Numbered from the stretch's first letter, positions 1 through 7,454 are shown. The stretch is DNA of 46,582 nucleotides from Aquimarina intermedia (GCF_008124785.1 NZ_VNHU01000015.1:1-46582); one strand, 5' to 3'. Translations and numbers: made by a program. The notes: generated by a model not told the origin, from the letters alone.

Positions 1-2
1 TT

Positions 3-290
3 AGACGCTTTTGTTTACACATCCTGCCAAAAGGCTTTACCAGAATACGGCATTATGGTATCTTAAGTAGTAGCATAAAGAACAAAGTGCTACCCTTACT
101 TAAAGGTCAACTAACAGAAAAACCAGCAATAAAAAATAAACATCCCATACAACATCGCAAGTGTCCAAGCTGTATGAAAGGAATACTGATAACAGTGCAT
201 ACTTTTGGTAGCAGAGGACCGCCAAATCACTGGCTCAAAAAGATAAAGAGTAAACATACTGCCCCAGAAAGTAACACCCTTGTCGGGTAA
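3..290 (+). CDS. IS91-type transposase, C-terminal fragment (runs off the left edge)
   Basis: The frame is open from the first bases of the window to a TAA at 288-290, giving about 95 residues with no start, so only the C-terminus is seen. It opens with RRFCLHILPKGFTRIRHYG, a hallmark of IS91-family (HUH, rolling-circle) transposases. It then has a zinc-ribbon-like RKCPSC pair and a GSRGPP segment, both usual near the end of this family. The catalytic HUH and tyrosine motifs would lie upstream, outside the window. It points toward the 240-bp inverted block that begins 13 bp downstream, so that block is probably part of, or next to, the same element. An ATG at 87 is in frame but is internal. 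Family assignment is confident; whether the gene is intact cannot be judged. Confidence 0.85.
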   Translation, partial: RRFCLHILPKGFTRIRHYGILSSSIKNKVLPLLKGQLTEKPAIKNKHPIQHRKCPSCMKGILITVHTFGSRGPPNHWLKKIKSKHTAPESNTLVG

Positions 291-302
291 GGGGATACTT
301 AT

Positions 303-542
303 GACCAAAAACAAAAAAAATATTAAAAAGAGGATACAATTACGTTATAAAATCATCACAACCTCTATAGAAAGAAGAAAATGGCACTCATAAATCGGTA
401 AAGAGAACTTCTGTTAAATAGGTTCCACCTCACGCAGATCTATAGAAATACATATCAAACCCCATACTAAGGAATATCGACCCGGTTTAGTCAACACGGC
501 CTGCATGCTCGGTCGTACCGACCGCATGAATGCTTAGTTGTT
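303..542 (-). repeat. Left copy of 240-bp inverted repeat
   Basis: Read on the minus strand this block matches 46343-46582 along its whole length. I see two substitutions (the G of aatcGgtaaag and the C of atatCaaac read A and T in the other copy). It starts just after the IS91-type transposase stop and ends inside the box GTTATGTGC, where the two copies diverge into different genes. The right copy reaches the last base of the window, so the true repeat is probably longer. Confidence 0.95.
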
Positions 543-548
543 ATGTGC
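495..548 (-). other. attC-like recombination site of cassette 1
   Basis: On the minus strand the order is box GCACATAAC (540-548), spacer, then a hairpin with arms CATGC GGTCG and CGACC GA GCATG around a GTA loop (504-528), then GGCCGTG|TT. The stem has a two-base GA bulge on one arm, like the extrahelical bases that mark the recombining strand in integron attC sites. The outer boxes do not fit the strict RYYYAAC/GTTRRRY consensus, so this is attC-like, not a classic attC. Confidence 0.5.
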
Positions 549-993
549 TGGCTTTTTTCTCCGTTGCAAAAAATCCGTTATCATTTATTTCGTCAAATAA
601 TTCAATTTCGAGTGCATTATATTTATCTGAAATCGAATTGAGTAATTCCGCGTTAAATTCCGTTTTATTTATTTGCATTAATTCCATTCCGTCATAACTG
701 ACAAAAATCGGTTTGCTTTCTTTTTCGATTGAGAAATGAACCAAGTCGTAAATCAGTTTTTCTTTTTCCGATTCCAAAATGTTTAGCAATATGTTTTTTA
801 ATTCAGAAGTCAGAGGAATGATAAATGTCGAAATTTTGCTTTTATCAGGAACTTGCTTTTCAGAGAACAATTTTCGGAATGATTTGTCAGAGATATGTTC
901 AGAGTAAAATCCGTTAATATTCATTTCCGATTTATTCGGTGAATTTATAATCAGTTCTTTTAAAAACGCTATTTGTAATTTTTCTTCTGTCAT
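541..993 (-). CDS. Hypothetical protein carried by cassette 1
   Basis: A protein of about 150 residues, charged and rich in Lys, Glu, Asn and Ile, without signal peptide or membrane segment. I do not recognise a family. The frame extends to a GTG at 1014, but that codon lies in the cassette start box GTTATGTGC; the ATG at 993 (MTEEKLQIAF) is a more natural start. The stop codon TAA is made by the attC-like box GCACATAAC itself, so gene and recombination site overlap. It is the only gene in the unit, as in integron cassettes. Its promoter is not evident; it could be read from upstream sequence beyond the attachment site. Typical cassette cargo (toxin-antitoxin, immunity, small adaptive proteins) is possible but nothing in the sequence shows it. 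Confidence 0.65.
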   Translation of the reverse strand: MTEEKLQIAFLKELIINSPNKSEMNINGFYSEHISDKSFRKLFSEKQVPDKSKISTFIIPLTSELKNILLNILESEKEKLIYDLVHFSIEKESKPIFVSYDGMELMQINKTEFNAELLNSISDKYNALEIELFDEINDNGFFATEKKAST

Positions 994-1018
994 TTTTGTG
1001 TTTTTCGCTTGCACATAA

Positions 1019-1089
1019 CACTGTTATATAATCACCTTTGGTAACTATATTCTTTTATATGATTACCAAAAGTAACTATATTTCTCTTT
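1019..1089 (-). other. attI-like attachment region with two direct repeats
   Basis: Next to the cassette 1 boundary lie two imperfect direct repeats of about 32 bp (1024-1055 and 1055-1089 on the plus strand: TTATATAATCACCTTTGGTA and TTATATGATTACCAAAAGTA, each followed by an ACTATATT-type tail). Each unit is itself partly palindromic, as expected for tyrosine recombinase binding sites. The proximal unit is shared with the sequence just after the recombinase gene at the other end of the window (45481-45524). No recombinase gene is present on this side. Confidence 0.5.
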
Positions 1090-1328
1090 TACGATCACTA
1101 CCCTAAAGATACTAAGTGGGGTTTAAGTGGTACTAAACTACAGATTTTATTTGAAATAAGCTATTGCCATGCAAAAGCCACGAGGCAGAAAGCAAAACTT
1201 GATAGAAGGGAGACAAGAAACAGGATGACAGGAAACAGGATACTTTTACATTTAGCATTTAAAATTCAATATTTTATATTCGGTATTCAGTATTCGATTA
1301 GTGTTTTTTCTTTTTTGCATCGCCCAAA

Positions 1329-1353
1329 CCTCTCGACTCCGCTCGAGGTGACA
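1329..1353. repeat. Short interspersed palindrome
   Basis: The core CTCTCGACTCCGCTCGAGGT contains inverted CTCGA and TCGAG arms around CTCCGC. I recognise this sequence as a dispersed intergenic repeat that recurs in many Flavobacteriaceae genomes. Only one copy is seen in this window. Confidence 0.4.
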
Positions 1354-1354
1354 T

Positions 1355-1490
1355 TCAAAAACCCAAGTTCGAATATGCCTTTTCAGTAAGATATCCACTC
1401 CTCGTTTTAAACCAATTTCCTGTAGCCACTACCTTCACTTCATTTTTTACGCTAAAGTTTTTATAGGACGCTCCTTTCGCATAGCGATTC
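1355..1490 (-). pseudogene. Possible fragment of a repeated gene family
   Basis: The minus strand from about 1490 to the stop at 1355 encodes RYAKGASYKNFSVKNEVKVV and onward to TEKAYSNLGF. This reads like real protein rather than a random frame, and I have the impression of similar peptides beside repeat arrays in other flavobacteria. The frame continues upstream only through the 41-bp repeat array, where its translation is a repeat artefact, so no proper start exists. It is most likely a degenerate remnant travelling with the array. Confidence is low. Confidence 0.25.
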
Positions 1491-1824
1491 CCACCATCAG
1501 GAAAGCTTCGGGACAAGTGCGGCACGTTTTCCCACCACTGGGAAACCTTCAGGAGAAGTGCGGCAACGTTTCCCACCACCGGGAAAGCTTCAGGACAAGT
1601 GCGGCAACGTTTCCCACCATCAGGAAAGCTTCGGGACAAGTGCGGCACGTTTTCCCACCACTGGGAAACCTTCAGGAGAAGTGCGGCAACGTTTCCCACC
1701 ACCGGGAAAGCTTCAGGACAAGTGCGGCAACGTTTCCCACCATCGGGAAAGCTTCGGGACAAGTGCGGCACGTTTTCCCACCACTGGGAAAGCTTCCTGA
1801 CAAGTGCGGCAACTTTCCAAGCAG
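1488..1824. repeat. Tandem array of 41-bp repeats with 123-bp higher-order period
   Basis: Seven full 41-bp units start at 1519, 1560, 1601, 1642, 1683, 1724 and 1765, with partial units at both ends. Three variants follow in order (GCGGCACGTTTTCCC, then two GCGGCAACGTTTCCC forms), so the pattern repeats every 123 bp. Most units carry a small hairpin, for example TTTCCC ACCACC GGGAAA. The long open frames on both strands follow from the repeat and are not taken as genes. Confidence 0.9.
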
Positions 1825-1854
1825 TGATAGCAAGGGTTTACCAAAATGTATGGA

Positions 1855-2586
1855 CTAGTTTTTCTTTTTATAAAAAGGAATCAAATAACTTATCGAATAG
1901 CCATAACCTACGCCAAAATTGCTAAAGTCATTGGTTTTACCAAAACCGGGAATAAAAAGGTTGTCAAATTGTTCGGGAGATGTCTCATTGATCATGCCGC
2001 GTATCGATACATTGGCACCCAGATAAATATTAGCAAACAATTCTACTTTGATCCCCAATACAAGTTCTCCCCATCCTGCGGTCAATCCCTTTTCTTCGAT
2101 GGGTACGGTAATACGTGTGGGTCCGTAATAATTGGTACCGGTGAAGACAGCGTATTCATCTAAGCGTTGTGAAAACGTAGCAAAACCATAACGTACACCA
2201 ACATAAATACTATTTTGCATACCATACCAGTTATCATAGGCATTATAATCCACACCGATACGTACATAACTCCCCGAGCCTTCGCCCACTATATTTTCTT
2301 CTTCGCGTAGCAACTTTTCGTTACCAATCTCGGCAGCGAGATAGAAGTCTTTGTAGAAGCGATAATCTCCGTTGATTTCGAATCCGGTATATTCGTCTTG
2401 GATCGCAGTAAGCAATAGTTTATTAAGATCTGTCCCGACACGTAAGCCATACTTTTCTCCGGGTGGGAGGGTGTCAGTAGCTGTTACCTGTTGCTCGGTT
2501 TCGGCAGTGGTAGTGGGTTCCTGCGCATAAAGTGCTGTAGCTCCTATCAGACTAATGACGAATAAGTACGTGTGTAGTGGTTTCAT
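1855..2586 (-). CDS. DUF6048 family outer-membrane-like protein
   Basis: The protein is about 243 residues with an N-terminal signal peptide ending near ALYAQE. A Thr-rich linker follows, then many short alternating segments ending in aromatic residues (YGLRVGTDLNKLL, GYGYSISYLIPFY), a pattern of small outer-membrane beta-barrels. Content and position match the DUF6048 family, which in flavobacteria sits beside DUF6452 and rlmD. Two starts are possible (2595 and 2586); I take MKPLHTYLF at 2586 because it gives a cleaner signal peptide. Both overlap the end of the upstream gene, which implies translational coupling. The function of the family is unknown. The tandem array lies just beyond its stop. 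Confidence 0.75.
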   Translation of the reverse strand: MKPLHTYLFVISLIGATALYAQEPTTTAETEQQVTATDTLPPGEKYGLRVGTDLNKLLLTAIQDEYTGFEINGDYRFYKDFYLAAEIGNEKLLREEENIVGEGSGSYVRIGVDYNAYDNWYGMQNSIYVGVRYGFATFSQRLDEYAVFTGTNYYGPTRITVPIEEKGLTAGWGELVLGIKVELFANIYLGANVSIRGMINETSPEQFDNLFIPGFGKTNDFSNFGVGYGYSISYLIPFYKKKN

Positions 2587-3070
2587 CCTTAACATTTAAA
2601 CTTTGTACAATAATTTCATTAATCCAGTTATCGGTATCTGTCGTATTTTCTCTGGTAGCACTTAGGCCCTCAAACGTAGCTCTAAAACCACACGCACTAC
2701 TCACATATTCTTCGACTGTCGTGTATTGAAAACTTACCATATCAGTGTTGGCGGGAATCGAATCATTCTCAACGTTGCTATTCACCGTAAATTCAAATTC
2801 GCTTAAGGTACCGTTGGTACGAAGTGGTATCCTAATCGTATCCAGAGCAGTACCCAGTTCGAGCAATTCATCAATGCCTTCTCCTTTAATCTGTAATTCT
2901 ACAGGCGCTTCAGCTTCGGCAGTCTCGGCCGAAATAAAAGCAATAACCAATAGGGGCGTTGTTGCCGTATCGGGCGCACAGATATCATCTCGCTCACAAC
3001 TTACCTGAGTAAGCAGGAGTATCGATAGTAAGGAGAGACAGCTAATTAGAATATACGGTTTTAATCTCAT
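2552..3070 (-). CDS. DUF6452 family lipoprotein
   Basis: The 172-residue protein begins with a lipoprotein signal (hydrophobic stretch then LLTQVSC, lipidation Cys near residue 25). The mature part is acidic in the middle and shows a beta-rich pattern with a conserved-looking CGFRATFEGLS near the end. This matches the DUF6452 family. It lies 11 bp downstream of rlmD and overlaps the DUF6048 gene by about 35 bp, so the three genes probably form one transcript. A periplasmic, membrane-anchored location is predicted; partner and role are unknown. Joint transcription with an rRNA methylase is common in the family and need not mean a shared function. Confidence 0.75.
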   Translation of the reverse strand: MRLKPYILISCLSLLSILLLTQVSCERDDICAPDTATTPLLVIAFISAETAEAEAPVELQIKGEGIDELLELGTALDTIRIPLRTNGTLSEFEFTVNSNVENDSIPANTDMVSFQYTTVEEYVSSACGFRATFEGLSATRENTTDTDNWINEIIVQSLNVKDETTTHVLIRH

Positions 3071-3081
3071 GGTGGGTAGTC

Positions 3082-4491
3082 TTATCTTTTTTCGAGCAAT
3101 ACAACGTTTTCTACATGATGCGTCTGCGGAAACATATCCACCGGTTGCACCTTAGTTACTTTGTACGCTTCGTCTAATAACGCCAAATCTCTCGCTTGTG
3201 TTGCGCTGTTACAACTCACGTATACAATTTTTGCCGGAGCGATATTCAGTAGTTGTTGTACTACGTCTTTATGCATGCCGTCTCGCGGGGGATCGGTAAT
3301 TACTACTTCGGGTTGACCATGGGTAGCAATAAAATCTTTGGTAAACACTTTTTTCATGTCCCCTACGTAGAATTCTGTATTGTCGATCTTATTGTTTCGG
3401 GCATTTTCCTTGGCATCTTCGATCGCTTCGGGTACAGCCTCCACACCAATTACCTTTTTAGCTTGTTTGGCAACAAACTGTGCAATGGTTCCGGTACCTG
3501 TATATAAATCATAGACTAGCTCTTCCCCGGTTAACTGTGCAAAATCACGGGTAATTTTATATAGTTCGTACGCCTGATCCGAATTGGTTTGATAAAAAGA
3601 TTTAGCATTAATCTTAAATTGTAAGCCTTCCATTTCTTCGGTAATATGATCTTTACCGTGGTAACAAATCACGTCTTGGTCATATATAGTATCATTACCC
3701 TTACCATTTACCACATATTGCAGTGAAGTAATTTCGGGAAACTCAGTTTTGATATAGTCGAGTAAGAGATTACGTTTTTCGGCATCGTCAAAAAAGAACT
3801 GTACCAATACCATAATTTCACCCGTAGAGGTGGTACGTATCATCAAAGTACGCAATAAGCCGGTTTGATTACGAGCATTGTAAAAAGAAAGGTTGTTTTG
3901 TGTAGCAAAATCTCTGACTTTATTACGGATCGCGTTACTTGGATCTGCTTGTAAATAGCAAGTATCAATGTCCAGAATCTTATCCCACATGCCGGGAATA
4001 TGAAAACCTAGTGCATTTCTATCCTTAATTTCTTCATCATTCTGTATCTCTTCTAACGATAACCAACGGCTGTCACTAAAAGAGAATTCCATTTTATTAC
4101 GGTAAAAAAATTGTTCTGCAGAGCCTAAGATCGGCGTTACCTCAGGGAGGTCAACCTTACCAATGCGTGTGAGGTTGTTCATGACTTCCTGTTGTTTGTA
4201 ATCCAATTGATGTTCATAGCCCATAAATTGCCACTTACATCCACCGCATGTACCAAAATGCTTGCAAATTGGTTCCACTCGTTTTGACGAAGGTTTAATT
4301 AAATTGGTAGCCGTACCTTCATAATATGCCTTTCTTTTTTTGGTAGTTCGGATATCTATGACATCTCCGGGAACTGCATTGTTTAAAAAGATAACCTTAC
4401 CATCAGGAGCTTTGGCAATACTTTTTCCTTTTGCCCCTGCATCTATAACTTCGATATTTTCGAAGACTTGCTTTTTATTTTTTCTCGCCAT
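3082..4491 (-). CDS. rlmD: 23S rRNA (uracil-5-)-methyltransferase RlmD
   Basis: The 469-residue enzyme uses S-adenosylmethionine to make 5-methyluridine in 23S rRNA (U1939 in E. coli). An N-terminal TRAM domain spans about residues 8-65. Cysteines 76, 82, 85 and 178 have the spacing of the iron-sulfur cluster ligands of this family (CKHFGTCGGC, then DTCYL). The SAM-binding loop DLYTGTGT is at about 328-335, DPPRDG at 400-405, the catalytic Cys at 427 in VYVSCN, and HHVE near the end. RlmCD of Gram-positive bacteria is a close alternative, but the complete cluster motif and the single copy seen here fit RlmD. It is divergent from rocD and heads a run with two envelope genes. Confidence 0.9.
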   Translation of the reverse strand: MARKNKKQVFENIEVIDAGAKGKSIAKAPDGKVIFLNNAVPGDVIDIRTTKKRKAYYEGTATNLIKPSSKRVEPICKHFGTCGGCKWQFMGYEHQLDYKQQEVMNNLTRIGKVDLPEVTPILGSAEQFFYRNKMEFSFSDSRWLSLEEIQNDEEIKDRNALGFHIPGMWDKILDIDTCYLQADPSNAIRNKVRDFATQNNLSFYNARNQTGLLRTLMIRTTSTGEIMVLVQFFFDDAEKRNLLLDYIKTEFPEITSLQYVVNGKGNDTIYDQDVICYHGKDHITEEMEGLQFKINAKSFYQTNSDQAYELYKITRDFAQLTGEELVYDLYTGTGTIAQFVAKQAKKVIGVEAVPEAIEDAKENARNNKIDNTEFYVGDMKKVFTKDFIATHGQPEVVITDPPRDGMHKDVVQQLLNIAPAKIVYVSCNSATQARDLALLDEAYKVTKVQPVDMFPQTHHVENVVLLEKR

Positions 4492-4495
4492 AGCG

Positions 4496-4503
4496 CAAAA
4501 ATA
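4496..4503 (-). promoter_or_regulatory. Possible -7 element for rlmD
   Basis: On the minus strand TATTTTTG fits the Bacteroidota -7 consensus TAnnTTTG. Transcription would start about at the rlmD ATG, implying a leaderless or nearly leaderless mRNA. No clear -33 TTG is seen, so the call is tentative. Confidence 0.3.
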
Positions 4504-4651
4504 GAATATTTAGCAGGATTAAAGGGAGAAGCGCTAAAAAATTCGCTAAAGATTTAGTAATTTGCGATCCACTTCATTACGGTTGATTTCTCGCCGCTCT
4601 CACGAGTAGGATAAGTAGGAATAGTAAAGTTTTATTTTTAATACGTTTATA

Positions 4652-5896
4652 ATGGCAGTTTTAGAAAAAAAGTCATCACAACACTCAATTGATTTAGAAA
4701 ATAAGTATGGAGCACACAACTACCATCCGTTACCTGTGGTTTTGAACCGGGGAGAAGGAGTTTTTGTGTGGGATGTAGAGGATAAAAAATATTATGATTT
4801 TTTAAGTGCATACTCAGCAGTAAATCAAGGACATTGTCATCCCAGAATTGTGGATGCAATGACCGAACAAGCAAAACAACTAACCTTAACTTCTCGTGCA
4901 TTTTATAATGATAAATTAGGAGAGTTTGAGAAATTTGCGACTGAGTATTTTGGGTTTGACAAATTGCTGCCAATGAACACAGGAGCCGAAGCGGTAGAGA
5001 CTGCTTTAAAAATTTGTCGCCGTTGGGCATATGAGAAAAAAGGCATTGCCGAAAATGAAGCGCAGATCATTGTGTGCGAAAACAACTTTCACGGACGTAC
5101 AACAACCATCATTTCTTTTTCAAATGATCCTGTAGCACGCGACAATTTTGGTCCGTATACCAATGGATTTATAAAAATTGAATATGATAATTTGAAGGCG
5201 TTGGAAGAAGTTTTGGAAAGCACTCCCAACGTTGCAGGATTCCTTGTAGAACCGATTCAGGGAGAAGCAGGGGTGTATGTGCCGTCTGAAGATTATTTAG
5301 CGAAAGCGAAAGCGCTGTGTAAAAAACACAATGTACTGTTTATTGCTGACGAAGTACAAACAGGTATTGCCCGTACAGGAAAACTTTTAGCGGTAGATTA
5401 TGCAAAGGTGAAGCCTGATGTTTTAATTCTTGGAAAAGCAATTAGTGGCGGAGCCTATCCGGTTTCTGTGGTATTGGCAAATGACAATATCATGGAAGTG
5501 ATACGACCAGGAAGTCACGGGAGTACCTTTGGTGGAAATCCGGTGGCGGCGGTAGTTGCCATGGCTGCACTTGAAGTAGTAAGAGATGAAAAATTAGCGA
5601 TCAATGCCTTTGAGTTAGGAGAACTCTTTAGAGCAGAGCTTAACAACTATATTGAAACTTCGAATATCGTTAATCTGGTACGTGGTAAAGGATTACTCAA
5701 TGCCATTGTAATTAATGATAGTGAGGACAGCGATACTGCCTGGAATATCTGTGTGGCTTTAAAAGATAATGGTTTGTTAGCGAAACCTACGCATGGTAAC
5801 ATCATTCGTTTTGCACCACCATTAGTAATGACGAAGGAGCAATTGTTAGATTGTGTACGTATCATTACTGAAACATTAAAGACTTTTGAAAAGTAG
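4652..5896 (+). CDS. rocD: Ornithine--oxo-acid transaminase
   Basis: This 414-residue class III, PLP-dependent aminotransferase moves the delta-amino group of ornithine to 2-oxoglutarate, giving glutamate semialdehyde, a step linking arginine and proline metabolism. The sequence begins with the family signature YGAHNYHPLPVVL. It has the NTGAEAVETALK cofactor-binding segment (about 109-120), ADEVQTG (Asp233) and the Schiff-base Lys262 in LILGKAISGG. Length is usual for RocD. It stands alone, divergent from rlmD, and ends at a strong hairpin terminator. Acetylornithine aminotransferase is the nearest alternative family, but the N-terminal signature favours RocD. Confidence 0.93.
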   Translation: MAVLEKKSSQHSIDLENKYGAHNYHPLPVVLNRGEGVFVWDVEDKKYYDFLSAYSAVNQGHCHPRIVDAMTEQAKQLTLTSRAFYNDKLGEFEKFATEYFGFDKLLPMNTGAEAVETALKICRRWAYEKKGIAENEAQIIVCENNFHGRTTTIISFSNDPVARDNFGPYTNGFIKIEYDNLKALEEVLESTPNVAGFLVEPIQGEAGVYVPSEDYLAKAKALCKKHNVLFIADEVQTGIARTGKLLAVDYAKVKPDVLILGKAISGGAYPVSVVLANDNIMEVIRPGSHGSTFGGNPVAAVVAMAALEVVRDEKLAINAFELGELFRAELNNYIETSNIVNLVRGKGLLNAIVINDSEDSDTAWNICVALKDNGLLAKPTHGNIIRFAPPLVMTKEQLLDCVRIITETLKTFEK

Positions 5897-5923
5897 ATCA
5901 ACCTACTGATTACTTATTAGATA

Positions 5924-5955
5924 TAAAAAAATCCCGCAACTTGCGGGATTTTTTA
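5924..5955. terminator. Bidirectional terminator between rocD and the CCC-motif gene
   Basis: Stem AATCCCGC and GCGGGATT around AACTT, preceded by an A-run and followed by a T-run, so it can serve both converging genes. Confidence 0.9.
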
Positions 5956-5972
5956 TGCTTTGTGCTCTAATG

Positions 5973-6293
5973 CTAGTTGTACTGTTCAAGCATTTCTTGC
6001 TGCATTTCCATAAGTCCGTCATATCCTGCGATGATAAAGAAGATAATTAAGGAAATAAGATATAGTGCACTTAATACCAACCCAATAATAGCTAGAATCT
6101 TTCCGGTTTTTACATTTTGGTAACCGGTGTATAACTCAGGGTTCTCTAGGTACAGCTCCGTTGCTTTTTTGGACATAATAATAGCAATGATTCCAAATAC
6201 GATTCCGAAGAATCCATAGCAGCAGCAACCAAGAATTGATAGAATTCCGAATACTAGAATTAAAGTAGAGTTTGGTAATGTTTGTTTTTCCAT
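5973..6293 (-). CDS. CCC-motif membrane protein
   Basis: The 106-residue protein has two hydrophobic regions (about 10-40 and 65-92) separated by a polar loop. The first carries three consecutive cysteines (23-25) in SILGCCCYGFFG. Its pattern, with a short N-terminus ending in a TLPNST-like turn, matches the small flavobacterial family named for this motif and related to DUF4190. It lies 12 bp downstream of a DUF2752 gene on the same strand, and this pairing is common in the group. Role unknown; both proteins are predicted to sit in the inner membrane. Whether the cysteines bind metal or are acylated is not evident from sequence. Confidence 0.8.
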   Translation of the reverse strand: MEKQTLPNSTLILVFGILSILGCCCYGFFGIVFGIIAIIMSKKATELYLENPELYTGYQNVKTGKILAIIGLVLSALYLISLIIFFIIAGYDGLMEMQQEMLEQYN

Positions 6294-6305
6294 AATATTG
6301 AAAGG

Positions 6306-6617
6306 TTAGTTGAACATAAAATTCATTTTGATAAAGTAACTTATGATGATAGTCAGCACCGTAACTGCCAGTAAACCGTATTTGATATAGGTGTCAAATC
6401 TAAACTTAAAGAATAAGGTAACTCCCCAAAAGGCTAGTAATAGAAGTAGCGGGTATACGGCCGGATACATTTTGAAAGCTTGCGCGAACTCCCCTTGTGC
6501 CAGATAAGACAAGGAGCGTTGTAAACCACACCCTAAGCAGTCAACCCCAAAAAGTTTTTTATTAAGACAAGGAAACATGTATTTTTCCACAGTAATCTTA
6601 GGTATTTTGAGGTACAA
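6306..6617 (-). CDS. DUF2752 family membrane protein
   Basis: The 103-residue protein carries the DUF2752 signature: a Cys at 17, then CLGCG (27-31) followed by a QRSL turn and a hydrophobic stretch (YPAVYPLLLLLAFWG). Two to three membrane segments are predicted. The product is uncharacterised; the paired cysteines suggest metal or thiol chemistry at the membrane, but nothing proves it. The gene precedes the CCC-motif gene, probably in one transcript. An internal Met at about residue 14 (MFPCLNKK) is a possible alternative start. Confidence 0.8.
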   Translation of the reverse strand: MYLKIPKITVEKYMFPCLNKKLFGVDCLGCGLQRSLSYLAQGEFAQAFKMYPAVYPLLLLLAFWGVTLFFKFRFDTYIKYGLLAVTVLTIIISYFIKMNFMFN

Positions 6618-6684
6618 TATACGTATTTACATATTTTTTGCATGAGATAATTTCATTTTCATAAAATCCTCATATTTTTACCGG

Positions 6685-6888
6685 ATGAAAAGCACTAGTT
6701 TTAAAACAATTCTCAAAACAAGCTGTATCGCGATTGGGATAGGGATATTAGTCCATCAACTGATGGCTGAAGAAAAGAACTATTACCTGCAAAGTTTGGG
6801 GGTCGTTTGTTTAATGGGAGGGTTGTATATGGTCAATACAACGCTTTCTTCACGCTCTGAAGGAAGTACGGATGAGACGCAAGAATAA
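6685..6888 (+). CDS. Small membrane protein, unknown
   Basis: The 67-residue product has two hydrophobic segments (about 11-26 and 36-52) linked by a short charged loop (AEEKNYY), and ends in a Ser/Thr/Glu-rich tail. I do not recognise a family. It ends only 8 bp before the ATG of the Smr-domain gene on the same strand, which supports it as a real gene and as the leader of a two-gene unit. Confidence 0.6.
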   Translation: MKSTSFKTILKTSCIAIGIGILVHQLMAEEKNYYLQSLGVVCLMGGLYMVNTTLSSRSEGSTDETQE

Positions 6889-6896
6889 TTTTGGAT

Positions 6897-7448
6897 ATGA
6901 TAGAGGTAGGTGATAAGGTTTCGGTTTTGGATGAAGATATAACAGGGGATGTTATAAGATTAGAGAAGGATGAAGCTGTGATAATGAGTGATGATGGCTT
7001 TGAGTTAAGCTTTCCCGTCAATGAACTTGTGCGCGTGATGACCGGAGATATGACCCTGCCATCCTATGAAGAGGTACATAAGAACCTACAGGAAAAAGAA
7101 CATTTTCAAAAGAAAACAAAACGTCCGGCTGTCAAACCAAAAAAGCAACAAGCTCCCCCGATGGAAGTGGATTTGCATATTCACAAATTGGTAAAATCCA
7201 GTAGAGGGATGACCAATCATGATATGGTGAACTTACAATTGGATACAGCTAAGCGTCAATTGGATTTTGCAATCAGCAAACGTATTCCTGTAGTAATTTT
7301 TATTCATGGAGTAGGACAAGGCGTGCTCAAAGAAGAGTTAAAGTATCTGTTTGGAAGGTATGATAATTTAAGTATCTCTGATGGAGATTATAAAAAATAT
7401 GGTTTGGGTGCTATGGAGGTGTATATAAAACAAAACCCAAACAACTAA
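6897..7448 (+). CDS. Smr-domain protein (DUF2027-like N-terminus)
   Basis: The protein has about 183 residues. The N-terminal 60 form a small beta-rich domain (VGDKVSVLDED, VIRLEKDEAVI) like the Tudor/SH3-like start of flavobacterial Smr proteins. A basic linker with KPKKQQAPP follows, then a C-terminal Smr domain beginning VDLHIHKLV with FIHGVGQGVLKEEL, the conserved HGxG loop. Smr domains are nucleic-acid nickases first known from MutS2; here there is no MutS part, so DNA or RNA may be the target. The frame can be read from a TTG at 6891, but the ATG at 6897 is the better start. It converges on a lipoprotein gene with a 6-bp gap. Confidence 0.85.
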   Translation: MIEVGDKVSVLDEDITGDVIRLEKDEAVIMSDDGFELSFPVNELVRVMTGDMTLPSYEEVHKNLQEKEHFQKKTKRPAVKPKKQQAPPMEVDLHIHKLVKSSRGMTNHDMVNLQLDTAKRQLDFAISKRIPVVIFIHGVGQGVLKEELKYLFGRYDNLSISDGDYKKYGLGAMEVYIKQNPNN

Positions 7449-7454
7449 ATTAAA

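Larger units (their letters stand above)
495..1018 (-). mobile_element. Integron-like single-gene cassette 1
   Basis: On the minus strand the unit begins at G|TTATGTGC (boundary 1019/1018) and ends at CCGTG|TTGAC (boundary 495/494). Its first bases with the preceding G, GTTATGTGC, are the exact complement of GCACATAAC just before the terminal hairpin. If the unit were circularised, these two boxes would become the outer arms of one attC-like site. The flanking sequence on both sides is shared with the second unit at 45525-46390, while the gene inside is unrelated. Boundaries are inferred from this comparison and from integron rules; excision has not been shown. Confidence 0.6.

Noticed and set aside
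111..314. A small membrane protein on the minus strand
   Set aside because: It lies antisense to the clear IS91-type transposase C-terminus, and its hydrophobic run follows from that overlap.
1488..1824. CRISPR array
   Set aside because: Units are contiguous 41-bp repeats without unique spacers, and no cas genes are nearby. It is a tandem repeat.
1517..1925. Several overlapping repeat proteins on both strands
   Set aside because: Every frame without a stop in the 41-bp unit is open by necessity. There is no start signal or conserved domain.
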